DNA of 64,000 bases from Paenibacillus sp. FSL R10-2782 (GTDB lineage Bacteria; Bacillota; Bacilli; Paenibacillales; Paenibacillaceae): the NCBI RefSeq assembly GCF_038592985.1, contig NZ_CP151951.1, positions 2,409,001-2,473,000 of the forward strand. Direction: 5' to 3'. Both the position numbers and the translations under genes were made by a program. The notes beneath the pieces were generated by a model. That model ran no database searches. It worked only from the letters and a program-made list of their open reading frames with translations, and was not told where the DNA came from. Within the stretch, counting starts at the first letter, position 1, and the number at the start of each line of letters is the position of its first letter. Shown piece after piece: positions 1-9,643 of this stretch.

Positions 1-1629
1 TTGAGTCTGACGATTGATGCCCGACTGGGTAAGTCGCCGGATCAGTATATTTGTCTGAACAAGCTGGATAACGTACGAAGCGGATTGGATGATGACGCGG
101 ATGTGTTCCGTGATATCTATCAGGACCTGCCGGATTTTGTCCATTTTCCGGATACGCTACAGTCCTTTACACCTTACGGGAACCGCAAAGAGTATCCCGA
201 GCTAACGGATGGACAGTGGAGCAGACTGGGCTGGGATGTGTTTCAAGACTGCCTCGTTTGCCATCAGCGGCATCGTTGTGGACAGACGTTGTCCCGCGAT
301 CATTATCGCAAAGCGGCAGATCTGGTGATCTGCTCTCATGACTTTTATATGGAGCATGTATGGACCTATGAGGCGAGAAAGCGTGAGGGCCAGCTGCCGT
401 TACTGCCGGAGCACAGTTCTGTCGTCTTTGACGAAGGGCATCTGCTGGAGACAGCGGCGCAGAATGCACTCACTTATAAGCTGAAGCACGCTCAATTTGA
501 GGCCATTATTACCCGTCTGCTGGAGGGGGAAGTGCGAGAGTCCTTGGCAATGACGATTGAAGATGCGATATCCCAAAGTGAAGCCTTGTTCGCTGTGCTC
601 GATAAGAACAGTCAGCCGGTACAGGGGTCTAATCGCAAGGAGTTTACCTTGAATGAGTCGCTGATTCGAGAGGTAAACCGCTTTGGTGAACTGATCGGTA
701 CGATTGAGGAAGAGCTTGTATTTGAAAGCGGGTTATTCTCTCTGGATGAGTACCAGGTCAAAATCGTGGAAGAGCATCTGGAAATGATTCAAACGGCGCT
801 GGCCTTGTTTAAGCGTCCGGAACTCCTGATTTCATGGGTGATGGAGGATCAGGATGGATTAACGCTTGTGGTTATGCCCAAGATGGTAAAGGAGATTCTC
901 AAAGAACGAGTATTTGCGCAGCATATACCGATTGTATTCTCATCAGCTACACTTTCCGTGGAGAGCTCCTTTGATTATATGGCGCAAAGCCTCGGTATTG
1001 AAAATCCGCTCACGTTTTCCGTTGCTTCACCGTATGATTACAACGATCAGATGCAGGCGGCATTATATCCGTTGCAGACGGGGCATGATCCAATCCAGAG
1101 AGCGTTGGCTCTGCTGGAGAAATCGCAGGGTAGAGCGCTTATTCTGTTTCCTTCACAGGAGGAACTGGATGCGTTCAGAACGGGTCTCGCGGCTTACTAT
1201 GAAGCGTCTGCTTTTCGTTTTCTGTATGAAGGATCGGCTGAAATCAGCCATCTGATCTCATCTTTCCAGAATGATGAGGAAAGCGTCTTGTGTGCTGTAA
1301 CGTTATGGGAAGGACTGGATATTCCAGGCCCGTCCCTGTCCCACGTCATCATCTGGTCGCTGCCTTTTCCTCCGAATGATCCGGTTTTTACGGCACTGCG
1401 CAAGGATGCGACAGATCCGTTTATGGAGATAGATATGCCTCACATGGCACTCAGGCTCAGACAAGGCATCGGGCGATTAATTCGCTCGCGTAATGATCGG
1501 GGCTGGATCTCCGTTATGGGCCAGGATCTGAACCGCGAAGAAGTACGTACACAGGTTTTACAACTACTGCCTGCAGGCGTAGAATGCACTGTAATCGAAG
1601 GAAATCCGGAGGGAATGAAGACATGTTAA
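1..1629 (+). CDS. dinG: DinG/XPD-type ATP-dependent DNA helicase, 5' end outside window
   Basis: This is the C-terminal part of a superfamily 2 iron-sulfur helicase of the DinG/XPD type, which unwinds DNA 5' to 3' using ATP. Numbered from base 1, the visible 542 residues contain Cys84, Cys87, Cys93 and Cys111, which fit the four ligands of the 4Fe-4S cluster, and a Walker B DEGH box at 144-147. Further on come SSATLS and a C-terminal helicase domain with RQGIGRLIRS (motif VI). The Walker A motif and any N-terminal exonuclease domain are not present, so the frame must begin upstream; the TTG at base 1 is only the window edge. The stop overlaps the next gene by seven bases, suggesting coupling. 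The family call is secure; DinG versus another family member rests on general resemblance. Confidence 0.85.
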   Translation: MSLTIDARLGKSPDQYICLNKLDNVRSGLDDDADVFRDIYQDLPDFVHFPDTLQSFTPYGNRKEYPELTDGQWSRLGWDVFQDCLVCHQRHRCGQTLSRDHYRKAADLVICSHDFYMEHVWTYEARKREGQLPLLPEHSSVVFDEGHLLETAAQNALTYKLKHAQFEAIITRLLEGEVRESLAMTIEDAISQSEALFAVLDKNSQPVQGSNRKEFTLNESLIREVNRFGELIGTIEEELVFESGLFSLDEYQVKIVEEHLEMIQTALALFKRPELLISWVMEDQDGLTLVVMPKMVKEILKERVFAQHIPIVFSSATLSVESSFDYMAQSLGIENPLTFSVASPYDYNDQMQAALYPLQTGHDPIQRALALLEKSQGRALILFPSQEELDAFRTGLAAYYEASAFRFLYEGSAEISHLISSFQNDEESVLCAVTLWEGLDIPGPSLSHVIIWSLPFPPNDPVFTALRKDATDPFMEIDMPHMALRLRQGIGRLIRSRNDRGWISVMGQDLNREEVRTQVLQLLPAGVECTVIEGNPEGMKTC

Positions 1630-1922
1630 ATTTCACATCGTACACGGTAGATCAGATTAAAGACGCTTTTGGTATTTTGAGCGGGCAGCGTTATGAATTT
1701 ATAATTGATGTAGAGGTTGAAGAGGACGACGAGCTCTACACTGAAAACGGGCTGTATATCCGTACGCTTTATTTAGTAGACGAAGAGAAAACAGGAATAT
1801 TGAAGTATGAGCTGATTGAAAAAGTAACGAACCGTTACATCGAGCTTGAACTGGAAGAGGATGAGTTGCAGGCTGTGGAGAGCTTCTGCAAAGAGCATGT
1901 GCAGGACGGAGCCGTAAAGTAA
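1623..1922 (+). CDS. DUF6509-like small acidic protein
   Basis: This is a 99-residue soluble, very acidic protein of unknown function. The N-terminal pattern with FGILSGQRYEF, and an acidic stretch (VEVEEDDELYTENGLY) after it, fit my memory of the DUF6509 family of Bacillus and Paenibacillus. No catalytic motif, signal peptide or membrane segment is visible. The ATG at 1623 is chosen because GGAGG lies ten bases upstream; an in-frame start at 1584 would lie deeper in the helicase gene. It overlaps the end of the helicase gene and is followed by a terminator, so the two probably end one operon. The family name is from memory and was not searched. Confidence 0.75.
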   Translation: MLNFTSYTVDQIKDAFGILSGQRYEFIIDVEVEEDDELYTENGLYIRTLYLVDEEKTGILKYELIEKVTNRYIELELEEDELQAVESFCKEHVQDGAVK

Positions 1923-1969
1923 CGTAATAGAACGCTTGGCTGTGATTGCCACCGTATAACGAAGTATGT

Positions 1970-2006
1970 AAAGGAGTTCTGATGTAGTGGATCAGGCTCC
2001 TTTTTT
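1970..2006 (+). terminator. Rho-independent terminator after the helicase operon
   Basis: An imperfect stem (AAAGGAG..CTGAT pairing with ATCAG..CTCCTTT) is followed by a run of T. It lies about 50 bases after the DUF6509-like gene and just before the end of the convergent gene at 2036. Confidence 0.75.
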
Positions 2007-2035
2007 CATGCTCATTCAAGGAATATTCATCTGTC

Positions 2036-2338
2036 TCAGCGCAATCTGTCCCACATATTCACCATAAACAGTACAACTCCGGCCGCCAGTAGTACCCACC
2101 CTATGATGATCAAAACTCCAATATCAGGCAAGCCGTACTTTTTGCCTGCAATCGCTAACACCAGCACTGGCAAGCCGATATTATGCAGCCAAAAATGTAA
2201 GCGTGCCAGCACAGTAACCGAAAGTGAAGGAAAGGCTACATAGATCAAGCCTATCATGCCGAGAGCTGTCCAACCGAGTAAATGAATATAAGACTGTGCT
2301 GTGAAGGAAACTATTTGACAAATGCTTGTATTAAACAT
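2036..2338 (-). CDS. Small membrane protein resembling a haem-copper oxidase subunit I fragment; N-terminus possibly lost
   Basis: The 100-residue product has three hydrophobic segments (about residues 20-36, 52-64 and 74-94). The motifs AQSYIHLLGW and ARLHFWLHNIGLP resemble small proteins annotated as cytochrome-c-oxidase-like membrane proteins. Such homologues, as I recall them, are longer and start with one more membrane helix ahead of the first His. Here a TAA stop lies three codons upstream of the ATG in this frame, while another frame just upstream reads a short hydrophobic stretch (VCIGAIRFYV). The gene may therefore have suffered a frameshift, or translation starts late. No good ribosome site precedes the ATG. 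It stands alone, convergent with the DUF6509-like gene and divergent from mccA. Confidence 0.5.
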   Translation of the reverse strand: MFNTSICQIVSFTAQSYIHLLGWTALGMIGLIYVAFPSLSVTVLARLHFWLHNIGLPVLVLAIAGKKYGLPDIGVLIIIGWVLLAAGVVLFMVNMWDRLR

Positions 2339-2469
2339 AAAATCTTATTGCACCAATACACACCGCATTACTATGTTTTTTGGGGATGACGGCGAACTTC
2401 TCCGGCAATAGGTTGCTATATTTTGACCATTGGTTTATTAGGATTCGCCATTAAAAGGAGCTTGAAATC

Positions 2470-4531
<2,062 letters not shown>

Positions 4532-4541
4532 GAATCGTTTG

Positions 4542-4577
4542 AAGAGGAAGGGGTGGCTGAGGCCGCCTCTTTTTTTT
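4542..4577 (+). terminator. Terminator of mccAB
   Basis: An inverted repeat (AGAGG..GTGGC / GCCGCCTCT, with a small bulge) is followed by eight T residues directly after mccB. Confidence 0.8.
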
Positions 4578-4662
4578 CGGAAAATGTGGAACAAAGCATT
4601 GTTTTTCCTTAATAACCGAGTATAATACTTGGTAATAGGGTGCATCTAAGGAGAGAGACAAT

Positions 4663-5001
4663 ATGCAACTGATAAAAACACATAGCTACCTGCAAGTGGA
4701 TGACTATTTGGATCTACTTAATTATGCGAAACAACTGAACGATATAGAGTGGCAGCAAGAGCTTATAGAAGCCTTGCAGCATCAATCGCTGGAGAATGGC
4801 AGAGAAACTAAGGATTCTGAAATTAATACGTTATGGCGGCATTTTGACCAGATCAATGATAGATTATTGGAGTTGTTTGATCTTCTACGGAATAGCAATA
4901 ATTCTGTGGAGAGAAATTCTTGGAGCGAACAGATTTGGGAACTGAAGCTGGAACGCATCAAACTGGAAAAGAAAATTCAAGCGAGCTATTCACATGATTG
5001 A
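4663..5001 (+). CDS. Small hypothetical helical protein
   Basis: This is a 112-residue protein I do not recognise. It is rich in Leu, Glu, Lys and Gln. The N-terminal half (DDYLDLLNYAKQLND, then WQQELIEAL) and the C-terminal half (LWELKLERIKLEKKI region) are predicted by eye to be amphipathic helices or a short coiled coil. There is no signal peptide, membrane segment or cysteine motif. A good site (AAGGAGAGAG) lies before the ATG, and a TATAAT-like box is visible about 40 bases upstream, so it looks independently transcribed. AT content rises sharply after it. Function unknown. Confidence 0.65.
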   Translation: MQLIKTHSYLQVDDYLDLLNYAKQLNDIEWQQELIEALQHQSLENGRETKDSEINTLWRHFDQINDRLLELFDLLRNSNNSVERNSWSEQIWELKLERIKLEKKIQASYSHD

Positions 5002-5408
5002 GAGTTCAGCATACAAATAGAGATGACATAAAATAGATAAAAAAGGCATGCAGCCTACAACTGCAATGTCAAGAATAAATCAGTTAAAAAATAAATCCAT
5101 TTCATAAATGATTAAGCCAACGAAATATAGATAAATAAAACCATTTTGATCTATATGTACTCTTGATTAAAGCTACTGAGGGTATTATGAAATGGATTCA
5201 AATAATGCTCAATAAAAAAATATTTTCGATAACGAAGTTAAGCACTCTGCTTTCTTTGTTTTTTTGTGTTCTAAGAATGGCTTCTTTTTTTGAGAGAAGA
5301 AAGGAGTACACCAAGACGATAACGAATAGCTTTATATAGTTAAAATGAATGTTAACGGAGTATTATCGCGACGTCTCTGAGGAAACAAAAACCTGGAGGG
5401 GGAATGTT
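5002..5408. other. AT-rich intergenic stretch with one possible 50-codon ORF
   Basis: About 400 bases of much lower GC than the surroundings. An ORF on the + strand at 5187-5339 would encode a 50-residue peptide with a hydrophobic centre (STLLSLFFCVL) after a weak GAGGG site four bases from its ATG. This could be chance in AT-rich DNA. No convincing terminator or RNA structure was seen. Confidence 0.3.
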
Positions 5409-8156
5409 ATGAGGTTCACGCATCTGGAAAAAGCGACAACTGTGCTGTTGGATCATCCGGTTCGTCTGACGTCTGCTTATGCAGTCGGTCCGGTCAAGCT
5501 GCCGGAAAATTGCGGTGTGGGTAGGGTATGGTCCTATCATTTTACCCCTGAGGAATGGGATTTGGAAAGGGCTTGTAATGAAGAAGGACTGGAGCTTTCG
5601 GCTGGAGGAAAGGCAGCGTGCCGCTTATTAACTGAGCTGGATCCCCGGAACGCCGAATTGAAATTAGGTGTCTTTTCGCCCCTGACTGAGCAAGAAAGGC
5701 TTTTGTTGGTTTCTAATCTCCGCTGCGCGGCAGCACAGGAAGTGATTTTCAGACCGTTTGAAGGAACAGGACAAATTTGGGTGGACGGCATATTGGTATA
5801 TGCGGAATCCGGTCCTTTTCGCCTGGTTCTGGATGAAGGCGATCATACGGTGGTGGTCGTTGCAGCCTTTATTCCCGATGAAGCTCGCTCTATTCGGATT
5901 AGTGGAACTCATACTTATGATAGTGCAGATGTGGCGGAGCTGCATCAGGAATTCGTAGAGCGCAATATACGTTTTCATATGGCATGGCTGGAGGTGGAGG
6001 AATCCGCTGGCAGGGAGGGAGAAGACAGTCCGATCTCATTTTATTTGCTGCGTAAGGATCGGATAGATCTTCCTGAAGATCAGCCGTTATGGATCGAGGT
6101 AACGAATGATGAGGGAACATTGCTGGACCGGTTTCAGGCGTTTTGGGAGCAGGAGCAGCAATATGCCTGGAATGAGGAAGTTGTCGGGAATACGGGAATG
6201 CTGCATTTTACGGTTACATATCAGGACCATGAGGCAAGAGAGCATTATTTTGTGTACTCGATGCTTGTGCGGCCTTTGTTGGCGGTTGTGGAGAGTTTGC
6301 AAGAAAAGTACGACCAGTATAGTCAAGCTTATAATATAGATGCTTTTGGCTCTGCGAAGAAATTACAGGCAGAAGGCTTGCTGGCTGAACTGAAAAGGTT
6401 AACGGCTTTGCCGGAAGATCCTTTTGAAATCTGGGATAATCGCATAGTGCGGGAATATATCAAGCTGCTAAAACGGATTTTCACACATGCGTATACGGAA
6501 CGGCCTCAGCATCCATCTCGGGAGGATAACATCCTTTTGTGCCCTGACGGGATTGGCGAAGGCTTTTTTGTCTCCCGTTTGGACAACAGCCTGCAACGCT
6601 ACACGATACAGCTTCCCCGAAGCTATTCGGCGGATCGGCAGTATCCTCTAATCGTCCTGATGCCGGGCAAACGGTATGAGCTGGGTCTGCCGGATTTTCA
6701 GAAACGGGGGTTTGGACGGGGCTGGGAAGAGGAAGCGATATTCGTCACTTTTTCGTGCCGTGGAGTTACGCTGGGCAGCTACATTGGCGAAGCCGCTTTT
6801 CTGGAGGCGCTGGATGTCATTCTGCAAGCGTACCCGGTGGATGAAGACCGAATCTATCTGACGGGCTATTCTAACGGCGCATACGCTGCCTGGGCGATGG
6901 CACAGGCGTATCCTTCGCGTTTTGCGGCTATTGCTGTCATTGCCGGCGCACCGCATCCGAAGCATCTGATGAACCTGCTGAATATGCCCATATTCAATGT
7001 GGTGGGAGATCAGGATTACTTGTTTGCGCAAGCTTATACAGCACCTGAAACCGAGCTTGCATCCGACTATTATAAAGGAATGGTGGAACGGTATGCCAAC
7101 CATTGGGACACGCATGAACTGAGGCTTTTGGACGGTGTACTGAGCTGGCTTATGCAATGGACGAGAGTGATACTGCCACAGCGTATTGCCTACCGAACGG
7201 AGCGGGGGAGACATCATCGGGCTTATTGGCTGGAGCTGTCGCAGGCAGATGAAAACGAGGAATACGCGGAGCTGTACGGTGAATTAAGCCAAACGGGTGA
7301 ACTGGATGTTAGAGCCGTCCACGTTGATGAATTTATTATTCACCTCTCACATGAGATCGTACCATTGGAGCTTGCACATGTCCGTATTGGAGGGCGGATT
7401 TTCGTGTTGGATTTGCTAGAATATAACCGCTTTCGCTTCGTTAAAATAGAGTTGCGGAAACGCCCCTCACCTGAATATCGATTAATTGCTGAACGGGGCA
7501 GCGAAACAGATGGGATTTCTGGAAAAGCAACAGATGATGAAACGGCTATGTTTAGGTTAGACGGCGCAGGTCGGAATCCTTCTGGCCATGGTATGGGAGT
7601 GCTGGACGTTTATATGGATCGTCTGCATATTGTCCTTCCATCCAGCTATGCTACACCCGAAGAAGAGCAGGCGGTAAAACGGACGGCAAAGGCTTTGGCC
7701 AGCCCTCGGACAGCGACTTGGAATCCTTATATTGGTGTTCATTATCCTGTGGTGGCTTCTCACATGATTTCGGAGGAAGATCTGGCTGACAGTAACGTGA
7801 TTTGTATCACCTCAGGTTTGTCCAGACATGAGCTGCTTCAGCGGTATCAAGCCCGTTTGCAGATCACCTGTACGGAAAAAGGGTATGTACTGGGTGGTGA
7901 TTTCACGTCAGGCGAGTATTGTCTTTCGTATATCCAGCCTGTCCCGTGGTCCCCACGCCAACAAATGCTTGTTGTGGCCACCAATTCTCCCCGCCTGCTA
8001 GCTAAAAACCTGTTCACGCGCAGGCTGATTATGCCCGGTTATTTTAACGGTCTGCACCCGTATTTGAACAAGGATATTATCGTGTATGACAGCAAGGGTG
8101 TACGTGCTTTTAATTTTACTTCCATAAATCATGCGCAGCAAAAGCTACAAAGCTGA
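5409..8156 (+). CDS. Large protein with central alpha/beta-hydrolase (esterase/peptidase S9-like) domain
   Basis: This 915-residue cytoplasmic protein has no signal peptide. In the middle, from about residue 390 to 600, is an alpha/beta-hydrolase domain of the feruloyl-esterase or PHB-depolymerase kind. It has PLIVLMPG as the oxyanion strand and GYSNG with nucleophile Ser488, and NVVGDQDYLF likely supplies the acid. The first 380 residues are beta-rich and the last 300 resemble nothing I know. The start at 5409 follows GGAGGGGGA; an in-frame start 20 codons earlier has no ribosome site. The gene is alone between AT-rich DNA and a terminator. Substrate is unknown. Lack of a secretion signal argues against a polysaccharide esterase acting outside the cell. 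Confidence 0.7.
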   Translation: MRFTHLEKATTVLLDHPVRLTSAYAVGPVKLPENCGVGRVWSYHFTPEEWDLERACNEEGLELSAGGKAACRLLTELDPRNAELKLGVFSPLTEQERLLLVSNLRCAAAQEVIFRPFEGTGQIWVDGILVYAESGPFRLVLDEGDHTVVVVAAFIPDEARSIRISGTHTYDSADVAELHQEFVERNIRFHMAWLEVEESAGREGEDSPISFYLLRKDRIDLPEDQPLWIEVTNDEGTLLDRFQAFWEQEQQYAWNEEVVGNTGMLHFTVTYQDHEAREHYFVYSMLVRPLLAVVESLQEKYDQYSQAYNIDAFGSAKKLQAEGLLAELKRLTALPEDPFEIWDNRIVREYIKLLKRIFTHAYTERPQHPSREDNILLCPDGIGEGFFVSRLDNSLQRYTIQLPRSYSADRQYPLIVLMPGKRYELGLPDFQKRGFGRGWEEEAIFVTFSCRGVTLGSYIGEAAFLEALDVILQAYPVDEDRIYLTGYSNGAYAAWAMAQAYPSRFAAIAVIAGAPHPKHLMNLLNMPIFNVVGDQDYLFAQAYTAPETELASDYYKGMVERYANHWDTHELRLLDGVLSWLMQWTRVILPQRIAYRTERGRHHRAYWLELSQADENEEYAELYGELSQTGELDVRAVHVDEFIIHLSHEIVPLELAHVRIGGRIFVLDLLEYNRFRFVKIELRKRPSPEYRLIAERGSETDGISGKATDDETAMFRLDGAGRNPSGHGMGVLDVYMDRLHIVLPSSYATPEEEQAVKRTAKALASPRTATWNPYIGVHYPVVASHMISEEDLADSNVICITSGLSRHELLQRYQARLQITCTEKGYVLGGDFTSGEYCLSYIQPVPWSPRQQMLVVATNSPRLLAKNLFTRRLIMPGYFNGLHPYLNKDIIVYDSKGVRAFNFTSINHAQQKLQS

Positions 8157-8172
8157 TCCAAAAGCCGTAATG

Positions 8173-8218
8173 AAAAAAACCGTTCGGAGCCACGCTGGCG
8201 ATCCTGACGGTTTTTTTG
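8173..8218. terminator. Bidirectional terminator between convergent genes
   Basis: AAAAAACCGT and ACGGTTTTTTT flank a GC-containing loop. A-run and T-run on either side let it end both the 5409 gene (+) and the 8281 gene (-). Confidence 0.8.
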
Positions 8219-8280
8219 TTGCTTTATTGCAGTGGTTTGTCATGGTAATGACGTCATATATAGAAGGGCGTTAGGACAGA

Positions 8281-9198
8281 TCAGTTTTTATACTGCTCCA
8301 TCAGATATACGATCTTGACCTCATCGGCCAAATCGCCAAAGGGTTCATAAGGATTCTCCTGAATGATATGATATAAACGCTGGACTCGTTCCTTTGGCAG
8401 TTTGCGCACATATCTGGAAATAAAACCGGCGTGCGTGACCACGTAGCGCTTTTTACGGACAGCAGCGTTGGCGACACGGACGAGAATATCCTCGCCTCCT
8501 GCCATTTCCAGAATGCGGCGTTCATAAAAGGTCACGTAACGGAACGTCCGATCCTTGATCAGCTCACGATTTAATCTGGCAATCTCTCCGATATATCTGA
8601 CCATAAGCGGCTCAAAGCTTTTGATCAGGAGAGGGTCGAGCGTTAGCTCCATATCCTTGCGGAGCACAAAGGATTGCAGCAGAGCGACCTGCTGGAGCCT
8701 TATCCGGTCATTGTGGATGAGTACGGCAATCTCACGCAGCATTTCATAGGAGACACGCTCGCTGAGCTGTCGCAGGGCAACTGCGTTTTTATGATTGATA
8801 TTCAGGCCCTGTTTAACTTGCTCTATGCGGCCTCTGAACAGGCGTATAAGCTGCCTGCGCTGCTCATAGGGACGAGTACGCTGTTGTAAAAGCACCAAGG
8901 GTAGCAGGAGAAGTGCGCCAACGATACCACACAGGAGCATTTGCTGGGGAGAATGGCCGAAAAAGACGGCGGCGGTCAGCAGCACGATGCCGAAGGCTAG
9001 GTCCTTGCGAAAATAAAGCTTGGCTCTGTGGTGGGCATATTGCTCTACAGGAACCAGTGCATCCCGACCGCAAGACGTACATTTATCTTCCCATAGGGCA
9101 GTAAACTGTCCGCAACGCTTGCAGATCCGCAGCTTTTGGTACGCATGCTCGGTGTGGATAAACGGACGAAATTGTACAGGCTGTTTGGCACTACTCAT
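8281..9198 (-). CDS. Zinc-ribbon, two-helix membrane protein of unknown function
   Basis: This 305-residue protein starts with a zinc ribbon (CKRC then CTSCG, about residues 26-45). A hairpin of two membrane helices follows at about 68-84 and 88-106, ending in a long charged helical cytoplasmic region. I know no named family for it. The ATG at 9198 is preferred over a GTG at 9207 because GGAGA lies ten bases before the ATG but almost touches the GTG. It overlaps the preceding 50-residue gene by eight bases, so the two are translationally coupled. They diverge from the vWA/tubulin/GTPase operon at 9644. A functional link to that operon is inferred only from the shared intergenic region and the shared theme of zinc ribbons and membrane anchoring. 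Confidence 0.65.
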   Translation of the reverse strand: MSSAKQPVQFRPFIHTEHAYQKLRICKRCGQFTALWEDKCTSCGRDALVPVEQYAHHRAKLYFRKDLAFGIVLLTAAVFFGHSPQQMLLCGIVGALLLLPLVLLQQRTRPYEQRRQLIRLFRGRIEQVKQGLNINHKNAVALRQLSERVSYEMLREIAVLIHNDRIRLQQVALLQSFVLRKDMELTLDPLLIKSFEPLMVRYIGEIARLNRELIKDRTFRYVTFYERRILEMAGGEDILVRVANAAVRKKRYVVTHAGFISRYVRKLPKERVQRLYHIIQENPYEPFGDLADEVKIVYLMEQYKN

Positions 9199-9343
9199 TG
9201 CGATCACTTCTCCGGTTCAGCAGGGCTAGAAGCTCGGTGCTCAATTGTGTAATCGAGGGAGCGCGTTTTTTATGTATAGAGTAAGTGATTAATTTGATGG
9301 CGACAAAAAGAAACAAAATCGCCAAACATCCGTATGAGATCAT
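9191..9343 (-). CDS. 50-residue single-pass membrane peptide
   Basis: The short product MISYGCLAILFLFVAIKLIT.. has one hydrophobic helix at about residues 4-21 and a basic C-terminal tail (HKKR, then RRSDR). The ATG at 9343 has GAGGAAG eight bases upstream. The frame is open back to 9412, but that part is not hydrophobic and has no site. It ends inside the next gene with an eight-base overlap, which supports real translation. It is too small for a family call and is best treated as a membrane partner of the zinc-ribbon protein. Confidence 0.55.
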   Translation of the reverse strand: MISYGCLAILFLFVAIKLITYSIHKKRAPSITQLSTELLALLNRRSDRNE

Positions 9344-9412
9344 AGTGTACTTCCTCTTTGTGCTCAGATTTTTACAGCGATAATTTGCAAGAGCGGGTTT
9401 CGCTTCTGTCAT

Positions 9413-9643
9413 TTTTGTCGTATAAAGGAGAAGGCTGGTGCCCGATTGCCCTTGTTGGGGTATAATTATATCATTACTGCAGGATATTGGTAAAATCCCG
9501 CAGTATAATAGGCTTCTTGGCTGTAATCAGGCTATTCGGGCATCATTTTCAGCTGGCTCTCATGTAAAACTCATTATAATTTAATAGTAGGAGAGTACAA
9601 CTGTAATTTAGAATGAGAACTAACCGGCAAAGGGGTACAAGCG
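9413..9643. promoter_or_regulatory. Divergent promoter region with an inverted repeat, between the 50-residue gene and the vWA operon
   Basis: Within this intergenic region ACTGCAGGAT (9476-9485) and ATCCCGCAGT (9495-9504) form a ten-base inverted repeat with one mismatch and a nine-base spacer. On the - strand, TTACCA (complement of 9488-9493) and TATAAT (complement of 9465-9470) are 17 bases apart and would serve the 50-residue gene; the repeat overlaps that promoter. On the + strand, TATAAT at 9575 is the best -10 for the large operon, with a weak -35. The repeat is a plausible operator. Confidence 0.4.

Noticed and set aside
2339..2469. Possible CymR box or S-box riboswitch before mccA
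   Set aside because: No sequence close enough to either consensus.
5187..5339. 50-codon + strand frame with hydrophobic centre
   Set aside because: Weak site and strong AT bias; chance cannot be excluded.
6648..7217. 189-codon - strand frame in the hydrolase gene
   Set aside because: Shadow; the opposite strand has the GYSNG catalytic motif.
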